NCBI RefSeq assembly: GCF_000302535.1 | Contig: NC_018708.1 | Coordinates: 4,774,001-4,838,000 of the forward strand | DNA length: 64,000 nt | Reading direction: 5' to 3' | From: Acidovorax sp. KKS102 | GTDB lineage: Bacteria; Pseudomonadota; Gammaproteobacteria; Burkholderiales; Burkholderiaceae_C | In this document: piece after piece, positions 38,250 to 46,592 of the stretch | Layout: every line of letters starts with the position of its first letter | How positions within the stretch are numbered: position 1 is the first letter of the stretch | The notes under the pieces: model-generated | What the model was told of the DNA's origin: nothing | Databases searched by the model: none | The model's input: the letters and a program-made list of their open reading frames with translations, nothing else | Position numbers and translations under genes: made by a program

Positions 38250-38401
38250 ACCGCCGCCTCTGTCCTACAAGGGCGGAGTGTTTCCGCCTGTAAATTCGGG
38301 GCACCAACGCTCCGGCCCACACCGTCCCGCCTGCGGACGGCACTTGTGCCGGAGTCTCCACAGCGACGGGCTCCGCCCGTCTGACGCAGAGGTCTGATGA
38401 C
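38250..38401 (+). promoter_or_regulatory. Structured leader with RBS-covering stem: candidate riboswitch or thermosensor
   Basis: The 159-bp interval before the antiporter gene can fold almost completely. A closing stem pairs CCTCTG (38257-38262) with CAGAGG (38387-38392), which contains the AGAGG ribosome-binding site nine bases before the ATG. Inside are three arms: TACA plus GGCGGA (38266-38277) with TCCGCC plus TGTA (38283-38292); CTCCGGC/GCCGGAG (38310-38316 with 38348-38354) enclosing CCGTCC/GGACGG (38322-38327 with 38335-38340); and GACGGGC/GCCCGTC (38365-38371 with 38375-38381). Such nested, GC-rich complementarity is unusual for a spacer. I could not assign it to a known class. Confidence 0.6.
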
Positions 38402-39664
38402 ATGAATGAAATCCTGAGCTTTTGGGCGCAGTGGCTGCGCCCGTCGGCCGGGCTGCCCACGGTGCAATGGTCACTGCTGCTGGCGGTGGCGGCCATGGCG
38501 GGTTATCTCACCCAGCGCCACACGGGCCTGCCCAAGGTGGTGGGTTATTCGCTCGTCGGCACGGCAGCGGGCCTAGCGGGCTTCAGCGGCGCGGTCTGGC
38601 CGCTGCAAGGCATTGGCCTGTTCCTGCTGGAGCTGGGCGTGGCCATCGTGCTGTTTGAATGCGGCGGCCGCATTCCGCTGCGCTGGTTCCGCCACAACCC
38701 CATGGTGCTGGTGCAGAGCATTGCCGAGTCGGTACTGACCTACTTTGCCGTGTACTGGGTGCTGGTGTGGTTGCAGCTGCCGCCCCAGGCGGCAGGCCCG
38801 CTGGCGCTGGTGGCGCTGGCTGCATCGCCTGCAGTGCTAACCCGCGTGGTGGCCGACACCCGCGCAGCGGGCCCGGTGACGGAGCGCGCCATCGTACTCA
38901 CCACACTCTCCACGCTCTACGCGCTGACTTTGGGCAGTGCCAAGGCAGAACTTATTAACCGCCAGAGCCTCACCCTGCTCGAAACCATCTCGCCCGTGGT
39001 GGTGGTGCTGGGCGTGTCCATTCTGGTCGCCGCCGCGTTGTCTCTGGTACTGCGCCTCGCGCTGCGCTTCATGAGCCCCACGAGCGAAAACACCTCCATG
39101 CTGTTCCTGGCGCTGGTGGCAGCGGGCACAGCGGTGGCGGCGCACATGGGCGGCTCCGCCCCCCTGGCCGCCTTGCTGGGCGGCATGATGCTCAAGCAGC
39201 TCAACCCCCGCCCCTGGGCCTGGCCGCGTCAGCTGGGCAATGCCTCGTCGCTGCTCACCATGCTGATGTTTGTGCTGGTCTCCACCGTGGCGGCCCAGGC
39301 CGACTGGAGCGCCCCCGTGGCCGGTGTGGTGCTGGCCCTGATTGCAGTGCGCCTGTTGGCCAAGGCGCTGGGCGTGGCACTGGGCAATGTGGGCAGCGGC
39401 GCCAGCTGGAAGCAAGCCCTGTGGGTGGGCTGCGCGATGACGCCCATGTCCTCCATCGCCCTGCTGATTGCCTCGCAGTTCGTGCTCGCATCGCCTTCCA
39501 CCGGCCATGTGATCGCGGGCGTGGCACTGCCTGCCATCTTGCTGATGGAAGTGTTCGGCGCCGTCATTGCCACCGTGGCCATTTACCGTGCGGGCGAAAG
39601 CTCCAAACCCTGGGCGCCCCTGACGCGTAGCAGCAACAACGGAGAGAACAGCCGTGAGTCTTGA
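38402..39664 (+). CDS. CPA2-type monovalent cation:proton antiporter
   Basis: The 420-residue protein has about 12 predicted helices and the sodium/hydrogen-exchanger fold of the CPA2 (KefB/GerN) group: [80 protein letters not shown] and [16 protein letters not shown]. It lacks the C-terminal RCK nucleotide-binding domain of KefB/KefC. It should exchange sodium or potassium for protons across the inner membrane. Its own leader region is highly structured, and its last 11 bases overlap the ligase gene downstream. Confidence 0.85.
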   Translation: MNEILSFWAQWLRPSAGLPTVQWSLLLAVAAMAGYLTQRHTGLPKVVGYSLVGTAAGLAGFSGAVWPLQGIGLFLLELGVAIVLFECGGRIPLRWFRHNPMVLVQSIAESVLTYFAVYWVLVWLQLPPQAAGPLALVALAASPAVLTRVVADTRAAGPVTERAIVLTTLSTLYALTLGSAKAELINRQSLTLLETISPVVVVLGVSILVAAALSLVLRLALRFMSPTSENTSMLFLALVAAGTAVAAHMGGSAPLAALLGGMMLKQLNPRPWAWPRQLGNASSLLTMLMFVLVSTVAAQADWSAPVAGVVLALIAVRLLAKALGVALGNVGSGASWKQALWVGCAMTPMSSIALLIASQFVLASPSTGHVIAGVALPAILLMEVFGAVIATVAIYRAGESSKPWAPLTRSSNNGENSRES

Positions 39665-40781
39665 AGCCTTCAACCATTCCGAGCCGCTGACGCTGGGCGT
39701 CGAGCTGGAGCTGCAGCTGGTCAACACCAACGACTACGACCTCGCGCCCTATGCCGAGGACATGCTGCGCCTCATGAAGAAAACCCCGCTGCCCGGCAGC
39801 GTGGTGCCCGAGATGACGAACAGCATGATCGAAATCTCCACCGGCATCTGCCACTCGGCCAGCGAGGTGCTGGGCCAGCTCACCCCCATCCGCGATGCGC
39901 TGGTCAAGAGCGCCGACAAGCTCAACATCGCCGTGGTGGGTGGCGGCACGCACCCGTTCCAACAGTGGCATGAGCGCCGCATCTACGACAAGCCACGTTT
40001 TCGCGAGCTGTCCGAGCTGTACGGCTACCTGTCCAAGCAGTTCACCATCTTTGGTCAACACGTGCACATTGGATGCCCCGATGCAGATGCCGCGCTGCTG
40101 ATGCTGCACCGCATGTCGCGCTATATCCCGCACTTCATTGCGCTGTCGGCGTCCAGCCCGTACGTGCAGGGGCAGGACACAGCGTTTGACTCGGCCCGAC
40201 TCAACTCGGTGTTTGCATTCCCCCTGTCGGGCCGCGCCCCGATGGCGCTGACCTGGGACGACTTCACCACCTACTTCAACAAGATGACCCGCACGGGCGT
40301 GGTCAAGAGCATGAAGGACTTTTACTGGGACATCCGCCCCAAGCCCGAGTTCGGCACCATCGAGATCCGCGTGTTCGACACGCCGCTCACCATCGAGCGC
40401 GCGGCGGCCCTCGCAGGCTACGTGCAGTCGCTGGGCGCGTGGTTCCTGGCGGACCAGCCCTTCATGCCTGAAGAGGACGACTACCTCGTGTACACCTACA
40501 ACCGCTTCCAGGCCTGCAGGTTTGGCATGGACGCGGTGTATGTGGACCCGGCCACGGGCGACCACATGCCGCTGCGCGAGCACATCCTGCGCACCATGGA
40601 CAAGATCGCAGGCCACGCGGCCGTACAGGGCGCATCAAGCGCCATGCACATGCTGCGCACCGAGGTCGAGGCGGGGCAGAACGATGCCCGCTGGCTGCGC
40701 CAGCGCCAGAGCGAAGAGCAGCTGCTGGCCGAGGTAAGCCGCCAGGCAGCGCAGCGCTTTCGCGGCGCGGCAGCCGGCTGA
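39654..40781 (+). CDS. YbdK-type carboxylate-amine ligase (glutamate-cysteine ligase-like)
   Basis: The 375-residue protein belongs to the GCS2/YbdK family: [13 protein letters not shown] (Glu-rich nucleotide site), [38 protein letters not shown], and [16 protein letters not shown]. Members have weak glutamate-cysteine ligase activity in vitro; the natural amine substrate is often unknown. The GTG at 39654 has GGAGAG upstream and overlaps the antiporter stop by 11 bases, so the two are cotranslated. Glutathione-linked control of KefB-type transporters makes this pairing suggestive. Confidence 0.85.
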   Translation: MSLEAFNHSEPLTLGVELELQLVNTNDYDLAPYAEDMLRLMKKTPLPGSVVPEMTNSMIEISTGICHSASEVLGQLTPIRDALVKSADKLNIAVVGGGTHPFQQWHERRIYDKPRFRELSELYGYLSKQFTIFGQHVHIGCPDADAALLMLHRMSRYIPHFIALSASSPYVQGQDTAFDSARLNSVFAFPLSGRAPMALTWDDFTTYFNKMTRTGVVKSMKDFYWDIRPKPEFGTIEIRVFDTPLTIERAAALAGYVQSLGAWFLADQPFMPEEDDYLVYTYNRFQACRFGMDAVYVDPATGDHMPLREHILRTMDKIAGHAAVQGASSAMHMLRTEVEAGQNDARWLRQRQSEEQLLAEVSRQAAQRFRGAAAG

Positions 40782-40825
40782 GAATCTGGCACGTCCCTCC
40801 ACCAGCTGCCCGCTCTTATCCCACT

Positions 40826-40831
40826 CACAAT
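40826..40831 (+). promoter_or_regulatory. Candidate -10 element directly before thiL
   Basis: CACAAT is followed by CGGGGC and then the thiL ATG, the same spacing as at rpe. If used, transcription would start at the ATG. No convincing -35 hexamer was seen. Confidence 0.4.
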
Positions 40832-40837
40832 CGGGGC

Positions 40838-41812
40838 ATGGGTGAATTTGACTTGATTGCGCGCTACTTCACGCGCCCCGTTCGCCACGCCGTGCTGGGC
40901 GTGGGCGACGACTGTGCCTTGCTGGCACCGCGCACCGGCATGCAGCTGGCCATCAGCAGCGACATGCTGGTGGAGGGCCGCCACTTCTTTGCCGACGTGG
41001 ACCCCGAAGCCCTGGGCCACAAGGCGCTGGCCGTGAACCTGTCCGACCTGGCGGCGTGTGGTGCCAAGCCGCTCGCGTTCACGCTGGCCCTGTCGCTGCC
41101 CCGGGTCGATGAGGCCTGGCTCGCAGGCTTCTCGCGCGGGCTGCTGGCGCTGGCCGATGCCCACGGCTGCGAGCTGGTGGGCGGCGACACCACGCAGGGC
41201 CCGCTCAACATCTGCATCACCGTGTTTGGCGAGGTACCCACCGGCCAGGCCCTGCTGCGCAGCCGCGCACAGCCCGGCGACGACATCTATGTGAGTGGCA
41301 CGCTGGGCGACGCCAGGCTGGCGCTGGAGGCGCTGCTCGGCCACATTGCCCTGCCCACCGAGGTGCTGGCCCGCGCGCGCCAGCGGCTGGAGCGCCCCAC
41401 CCCGCGCGTGGCCCTGGGCCTGGCGCTGCGCGGTGTGGCCAGCAGCGCGATGGATGTGAGCGATGGCCTGCTGGGCGACCTGTCGCACATCCTGAAAGCC
41501 TCTGGCGTGGGGGCCCGCATCGACACCTCATTGACTACTGATTTGATAGCAGAAAAGGCATATTCGACTAGCGCATCTGGCGTATTCGACGCCAAACTGC
41601 TCCACCAATGCACGTTGGCTGGCGGTGACGACTACGAACTGGCCTTCACCGCCCCACCCGCGCGGCGCGATGCCGTGGCTGCCGCGTCGCAAGCCAGCGG
41701 CACGCCCGTCACCCGCATTGGCACGGTGCTGGCCGAGCCCGGCCTGCAGTTGGTGGATGCACTGGGGCACGTGGTGGAAAACCGCTATGCCTCGTTCGAC
41801 CATTTCGGGTGA
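40838..41812 (+). CDS. thiL: Thiamine-monophosphate kinase
   Basis: ThiL phosphorylates thiamine monophosphate to the active cofactor. The 324-residue protein has GEFDLIARYF, VGDDCALL, SSDMLVEGRHF with metal-binding Asp, KALAVNLSDLAACGAKP, GGDTTQGPLNI, ASSAMDVSDGLLGDLSHI and the late LAGGDDYELAF motif. Between GARID and LAGGDDYEL, residues about 232-251 (TTDLIAEKAYSTSASGVFDA) are encoded by a 58-bp repeat copy, placing an element insertion in a surface loop of the enzyme. Confidence 0.95.
   Translation: MGEFDLIARYFTRPVRHAVLGVGDDCALLAPRTGMQLAISSDMLVEGRHFFADVDPEALGHKALAVNLSDLAACGAKPLAFTLALSLPRVDEAWLAGFSRGLLALADAHGCELVGGDTTQGPLNICITVFGEVPTGQALLRSRAQPGDDIYVSGTLGDARLALEALLGHIALPTEVLARARQRLERPTPRVALGLALRGVASSAMDVSDGLLGDLSHILKASGVGARIDTSLTTDLIAEKAYSTSASGVFDAKLLHQCTLAGGDDYELAFTAPPARRDAVAAASQASGTPVTRIGTVLAEPGLQLVDALGHVVENRYASFDHFG
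41533..41590 (+). repeat. 58-bp dispersed repeat, copy 3 (inside thiL)
   Basis: CTACTGATTTGATAGCAG, GGCATATTCGACTAGCGC and a GGCGTATTCG end align without gaps to the copies at 53088 and 19213. It is read in frame in thiL and is AT-richer than the flanking codons. Confidence 0.75.
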
Positions 41813-41931
41813 TGGGTGGTGGACGGCAAAAATTTTTTCAACCCATGAATCCTTTTGCGCAAATAGTGGCTCTTGGTGGTGAAGGCGCCCTGTGCTGGCA
41901 CCTTCGTCACCCCACCAAGGAGCTTTTCACC

Positions 41932-42135
41932 ATGCTGTACCGCAAGAACATTACCCGCCCCGAAAGCCTGCTGCGCGTTGTCGGTGGGATCGCCCTCATC
42001 GCCGCCGGGCTGTGGTGGATGTCCGCATCGCCCCTGGGCCTGGTGCTGGCCGCCTCGGGCGTGGGCAGCATCCTGAGCGGGGCGTTCGGCTACTGCCCCG
42101 CCTGCGCCATGGTGGGCCGCAAGCCGGTCGAGTGA
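41932..42135 (+). CDS. Small YgaP-like (DUF2892) membrane protein with CPAC motif
   Basis: The 67-residue protein has two hydrophobic stretches (LLRVVGGIALIAAGLWWM and PLGLVLAASGVGSILSGAFG) and ends in GYCPACAMVGRKPVE. This is the layout of the DUF2892 membrane domain found at the C-terminus of YgaP rhodanese. The Cys-Pro-Ala-Cys pair could be redox-active or bind metal. CAAGGAGC lies about ten bases before the ATG. It precedes an ECF sigma factor by ten bases and may be cotranscribed. Confidence 0.75.
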   Translation: MLYRKNITRPESLLRVVGGIALIAAGLWWMSASPLGLVLAASGVGSILSGAFGYCPACAMVGRKPVE

Positions 42136-42145
42136 GCGGCGCCCC

Positions 42146-42697
42146 ATGACAGCAACGTCCCCGCCCCTCACCGTGACCCAGCTGCTGCCCGCCGCGCGCA
42201 GCGGTAACGCCGATGCGATGGAGCAGCTGCTGCGCCTCACCCGTCCTGACATCCGCCGCTATGCGCTGCGCCACTGCGCGGCCACCACCGCGACGGACGA
42301 CGTCGTGCAGGAGGCACTCATCATCGTGTACCGCCGCGTGGGCGCGCTGCGCGAGGTGGCGGCGTTCGGCGGGTGGGTGGTGCGCATCGTGCAGCGGCTG
42401 TGCATGCAGCCCATGCTGGCCTGGCTCAAGGGCGAGCCGCTGGCACAGGTGGAAGACAACCTCGCCTGGTCGCACCGCCCCGACCACGAACTGCGCCATG
42501 ACCTTGCCCTGGCCATCGACTCGCTGCCGCCCCTGTACCGCGAGGCCCTGCTGATGCGCGACTTCGAGGAGCTGACCATCGAGGAGATGGCGCAGCGGCT
42601 GGGTGTGACGCGCGAGGCGGCCAAAAGCCGCCTGCACCGCGCGCGGGCCCTGGTGCGGGAGTACCTAGCACCCACGGACCGCACCGGCACCACATAG
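42146..42697 (+). CDS. ECF-family RNA polymerase sigma factor
   Basis: The 183-residue protein has region 2 (MEQLLRLTRPDIRRYALRHC, ATDDVVQEALIIVYRRVGAL, FGGWVVRIVQRLC) and region 4 (AIDSLPPLYREALLMRDFEE, TIEEMAQRLGVTREAAKSRL, HRARALVREYL), the two-domain form of extracytoplasmic-function sigma factors. No anti-sigma gene follows: the next gene converges. Control may lie in its transcription or in the small CPAC membrane protein upstream. The promoters it recognises are not identifiable here. Confidence 0.9.
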   Translation: MTATSPPLTVTQLLPAARSGNADAMEQLLRLTRPDIRRYALRHCAATTATDDVVQEALIIVYRRVGALREVAAFGGWVVRIVQRLCMQPMLAWLKGEPLAQVEDNLAWSHRPDHELRHDLALAIDSLPPLYREALLMRDFEELTIEEMAQRLGVTREAAKSRLHRARALVREYLAPTDRTGTT

Positions 42698-42720
42698 CGC
42701 TGCGGCGCGGAGAACCCGCC

Positions 42721-44037
42721 TCAGCGCATCTGGAACAGCTCCTGGTGAAAGCGCGCAGGCGAGCGCCCCAACTGCTCCATGCCCTGGCGCACCGCCTCGG
42801 CAAAACCCTGCGGTCCACAGAACCACACACTCGCCGCCGGGCTGGTGCCTGCGAGCAACGCTGCGGGTGTCACGGGCCCGGTGTCGTTGCTGTAGTGGAT
42901 CTCCAGCGTCACGCTGGGCAAGCGGGCACACAGTGCACCCATGCGCTCGGCAAACACCGCCTCGTCCGCATGGCGCACACAGTAGTGCAGGTGCACCCGT
43001 GGCGCCAGCGCGGGCGTGGTCTGCAGCGACTCCAGCCAGGCCATGAACGGCGTGGCGCCGATGCCCGCAGCCACCCACACCTGCTCGGGCGCGCTGTCGC
43101 TGCGAAAGTCAAAACAGCCATAAGGCCCCTCGATGTCCACCCGCTGGCCCGGCTGCACTTGCAAAGGCAACTGTGCCGTGTGATCGCCCAGCGCCTTGAT
43201 CGCAAAGCGCAGCGTGCCGTCACCCTGATCGGCATTGAGCAGGGTGAACGGGTGCGCGCCTTCTGCCTTGCCAAACGTGACAAACGCAAACTGCCCTGCC
43301 GTATGCCGCCAGGCACTGGCAGGGCTGACCTGACAAGTCACCTCCAGCACGCGGGCCCCTCGTGGCGCCACGCTCACCACGCGGGCCGCATGGCGGCGGC
43401 TGCGCCCGATGGCCCCGGCCAGCGAGCGCACGGCGCACAGCACCCCCACCAGCGTGCACAGGCCGACCAGCACACCCGCAGGCTGCTGCCACCAGGCAGG
43501 CGGCGTGAGCACCACGGCATGGAAGGCCAGCACCAGGTACACCACGGCCAGCAGCTTGTGCAGGTAGCGCCACACGTGGTACGGAAACCGCTGCCACAGC
43601 GTGATGACCAACATGGCCGCGAGGAACCACACGGCCCATTCCCCCATCTCCTCGGCCAGGTGGCGGAAGGTGTTGAACCACCAATCCGCGCGCGGCGTGC
43701 GCACCGGGCGGCCTACCCAGTCAGCCAGCAGGCTGCGCGACAGCTGCAGCCCGTAGTGCAGCAACGCCAGCACAATCGCGCCGATACCCGCCCACTTGTG
43801 CAGGCGGTAGCTCTTGTCCAGGCCACCGAGCGGCTTTTCCAGCCACGCGGGCCGCACGGCCAGCACCATGATCAGCGACATCAGCGCCCAGGCTGCCACC
43901 CCGGTGAGCAGGATCAGCTGGTTACGCCACCATCAGACATCGCCCCACGCGGGCGGTGCAGGCTGGGGCACGATCAAAGCCAACATCCACACGCCCATGG
44001 CCACCGCCAGAGTGCCCCCAAAAACCTTCTTCCACAT
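42721..44037 (-). pseudogene. Ferric-reductase-like flavocytochrome, interrupted by an in-frame TGA
   Basis: From ATG 44037 the frame reads a membrane helix (KKVFGGTLAVAMGVWMLALI), reaches TGA at 43933-43935 after PPAWGDV, and resumes in the same frame with WWRNQLILLTG. The continuation has further helices with heme-ligand-type histidines (YRLHKWAGIGAIVLALLHYG, FPYHVWRYLHKLLA, LAFHAVV) and an FAD/NAD-binding reductase module (HTAGQFAFVTFGKAEGAHPFT, WVAAGIGATPFMAWL, VWFCGPQGFAEAV). Intact it would be 438 residues. A GTG at 43899 could restart a 392-residue protein lacking the first helix. A sequencing error or TGG-to-TGA change is also possible. Confidence 0.7.
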
Positions 44038-44189
44038 CACCAGCCCCACTAATTGTTGCAATGCAGCAACTGTAGAAACCCGCGATGAACGCCACCTGAA
44101 CAGTGTGTGAAGCAGCGGCAAAGCGCGCCAGCTTGTGGCCGGAGGTTGATCTGCATCAGCCCTTTGCGCAGGTGCTGCCCTCCTCGGAA

Positions 44190-45377
44190 TCAAGCCTGCA
44201 CAAAACGCGCAAGCGGCCTGCGCGGCGTGGCAGGCACCTCGCCCTGCGGGTAGCCAATGCGGCAGAACATCTGCACGGTGGGCTCCTGGGGTGTGCGCGG
44301 CGCGGGCCGCCCCAGCACCAGCTGGTGCACGCGCTCGAAGTGCGGGGCCATCTCGGCAAATTCCTGCACCGCCTGGCTCATGGGGTGCATGCCCACACCC
44401 AGCGCCGTGGCCTGCAACTGCTGGCGCACATACAGCCGCCCGGTGTGGATCTGGTCGCTGCGGGTGTTGGGGCCGGTGATCCATACAAAACCCATGGCCG
44501 TGCGGCTGTGGCCTTCAAAGCGGCCCATGGCATTTTTGTACGCCGCGCTGCCTTCCGCGGGTGGCGCGGAGCGGTCGAACAGACCAAGGGCCGACACCGC
44601 GCGCACAAAGGGCGAATTGATCGAGATGCCATCGCGGTGCTGCAGGATCTCCGCCGGGCCCACGCGCGTGAGGTGGATGCTTTCCATCATGGTGCGCGGC
44701 GTGAGCAGCTCGACCTGGGCAGACTCCCAGCACAGCGTGCGCAATGCGGGCAACTGCTCGGCCGCCACGGTGCCGCCCACGCGCAATGCGGTCTGCCCGG
44801 AGGCTGGGGCGCTGGCCAGCAGGCGGGCCAGCAGTTCGGGCGCCACCGGGCGGGTGGTGTCGAAATCGGTCTTGGGCGTGCGGCGCAACAGCACCTGGGC
44901 AAACAGCGGGTCAGGCTGGCCGCCGGGCTGCAGCGTGATGCGCGCCACCGGGCGCTCGTCCCAGTCTTTCAGCGCCGTGGGCAGCTCGCCCTGCGGCCAC
45001 AGCTGCACCTGGCTGGCCACGCCCTGCTGGGCCAGCGCCATTACCAGCAGTTCCAGAAACGCGCCGTGGCCGATGAGGATCTGGCGGCCCAGCGGATCGG
45101 TGTGGGGCAGCACGCGCTCGCGGTCGGTGCGCAGGGTGATCACGCCCTGCTCGCGCAGGTCCACCAGCCAGGGCTGCAGGTTGTGCGGGTTGGGCGCGGT
45201 GATGGCGTAAGCCACGGCGCGGCGGCGCAAGTCGGTCTCGCCCACCGGGCCGTTCCAGGCCTCCACCGCCTCGGCGGGATAGTGCGAGCCCAGTGCGCCA
45301 CAGGCAGCCAGCGAGCCTGCCGTGGCAGCGGCGATGGTGCCGCCACCGGCCAGGCGGATGAAGTTGCGACGGTTCAT
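44190..45377 (-). CDS. Tat-exported nitroreductase-like protein
   Basis: The 395-residue product starts with a twin-arginine signal (MNRRNFIRLAGGGTIAAATA) with a possible lipobox (SLAACG). The remainder resembles the Acg-like branch of the nitroreductase superfamily: ITAPNPHNLQPWLVDLREQG early, ILIGHGAFLELLVMALAQQG, and GRLYVRQQLQATALGVGMHP, with the two halves of a fused flavin-binding fold. A periplasmic FMN reductase or flavin-storage role is plausible. TTGGAG precedes ATG 45377. It may work with the heme-flavin reductase downstream. Confidence 0.8.
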   Translation of the reverse strand: MNRRNFIRLAGGGTIAAATAGSLAACGALGSHYPAEAVEAWNGPVGETDLRRRAVAYAITAPNPHNLQPWLVDLREQGVITLRTDRERVLPHTDPLGRQILIGHGAFLELLVMALAQQGVASQVQLWPQGELPTALKDWDERPVARITLQPGGQPDPLFAQVLLRRTPKTDFDTTRPVAPELLARLLASAPASGQTALRVGGTVAAEQLPALRTLCWESAQVELLTPRTMMESIHLTRVGPAEILQHRDGISINSPFVRAVSALGLFDRSAPPAEGSAAYKNAMGRFEGHSRTAMGFVWITGPNTRSDQIHTGRLYVRQQLQATALGVGMHPMSQAVQEFAEMAPHFERVHQLVLGRPAPRTPQEPTVQMFCRIGYPQGEVPATPRRPLARFVQA

Positions 45378-45394
45378 GGGAGTGCTCCAAAGGG

Positions 45395-46450
45395 TCAAAG
45401 TGGGTGGGGCCCGGCCAGCGCGGCGCGGGGCGTGTGAATGGCCACCAGCCCTAGGTCCGCCAGCGCCTGGCGCACGGCCTGGTCAAACGGGGTGTGGACT
45501 TCGTCGCCGATCAGGGCGCGCAGGCGGGTGTTGTCCAGCCGGTGCGGCGTGCTCCACAGGTAGCGCATGTCCGCCAACGCGGCGAACGTGGGTGCCACCA
45601 AGCCGGCCAAGCGCAGCAAGGGCCAAGGCAACTTCCCCACCCGCAGCGCCCCCGTTGTGGGCAGCCAGCCCTGCTCCGCCGCAATGGCCGTGAAGCTGCG
45701 CAGCCACTGCTGCGCGGTGACGTGGTGGCCCGCGAAGTGCAGGCACTCGAAGGCGGCCAGCCGGTGCCGCTCCTGCGCCACGCGCACCAGCGTGCGGGCC
45801 AGGTCGGGCAGGTAGGCCCAGGGCGTGGCCACGTCCAGCGGGCCGGGCCAGGTGATGCGGCCCCGGGGCAGGTCCTTGGCGATGGCCTGGTCGATCCAGC
45901 TGCCGGTGCCACTGCCAAAGAAGTCCCCGGCGCGCAGCACCACGGCGCGCATCTCGCCCCCTTGCGTGGCGGCCTGCAGGCGCTGCTCCAGCTGCACCCG
46001 CATGCGGCCCTTGAAACCGGTGGCGGCCTGGGGCGTGTCTTCGCGCAGCACGGGCGGCATGGATTCGCCAAAGTTGTAGACGTTGCCCGGCAGCATCAGC
46101 GTGGCGCGCAGCTGGCGGCTGACGGCAATGGCCGCCTCCATCAATGCGGGTGCCTCTTCGCGCCAGGCCTTGTGGGTGTAGGCGGGGTTGAGCGCATGCA
46201 CCACCACCTGCGCCCCTTGCGCCTGGGCGACCAGCGCGGCGGTGTCGTCGACCGCCACGGGCATCCACCACACCCCGGCGATGGCAGGCAAGGTGGCGCG
46301 CTGCGCGCCGGGCCGCACCTGGGCCAGCACCTGCCAGCCTGCCTGTGCAAACGCACGGGTGGCAGCCAGGCCCAGGCGGCCCCGGGCGCCCAGGATCAAC
46401 ACGGTAGGCGGCTGTTCGCCAGCGGTGGGAAGCAAGGGTTGAGGGGTCAT
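45395..46450 (-). CDS. NAD(P)-binding epimerase/dehydratase-family protein
   Basis: The 351-residue protein has the Rossmann start TVLILGARGRLGLAATRAFAQ, then VVVHALNPAYTHKAW, LPGNVYNFGESMPPVL (replacing the YxxxK catalytic region), and FKGRMRVQLEQRL. It belongs to the extended short-chain dehydrogenase/NAD-dependent epimerase superfamily. No specific substrate can be assigned. It precedes the nitroreductase-like gene by 17 bases on the same strand, and a LysR gene diverges from it. Confidence 0.8.
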   Translation of the reverse strand: MTPQPLLPTAGEQPPTVLILGARGRLGLAATRAFAQAGWQVLAQVRPGAQRATLPAIAGVWWMPVAVDDTAALVAQAQGAQVVVHALNPAYTHKAWREEAPALMEAAIAVSRQLRATLMLPGNVYNFGESMPPVLREDTPQAATGFKGRMRVQLEQRLQAATQGGEMRAVVLRAGDFFGSGTGSWIDQAIAKDLPRGRITWPGPLDVATPWAYLPDLARTLVRVAQERHRLAAFECLHFAGHHVTAQQWLRSFTAIAAEQGWLPTTGALRVGKLPWPLLRLAGLVAPTFAALADMRYLWSTPHRLDNTRLRALIGDEVHTPFDQAVRQALADLGLVAIHTPRAALAGPHPL

Positions 46451-46480
46451 GCCAGGGCTCCATTCACAAGGGATAGAGCG

Positions 46481-46546
46481 ATTGTGAAAACGCAGGCACC
46501 GTTACACAATTGGCTAAGCATTCATACCAGCAATGCAAATATGAAT
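46481..46546. promoter_or_regulatory. Two candidate LysR operator dyads
   Basis: In the 142-bp divergent interval, ATTGTG (46481-46486) mirrors CACAAT (46505-46510), and ATTCATA (46520-46526) mirrors TATGAAT (46540-46546). The region is AT-rich for this genome. These fit the recognition and activation sites expected for the divergent LysR gene, but binding is inferred. Confidence 0.4.
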
Positions 46547-46592
46547 ACCACCAACCACCCCGCTGTGGCCCTTTCGCAGGCACGCTATCGCC

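Noticed and set aside
43900..43940. Selenocysteine codon explanation for the in-frame TGA in the reductase gene
   Set aside because: I see no stable hairpin of the expected form just after the TGA, and homologues of this family are not known to me as selenoproteins; a nonsense change is simpler.
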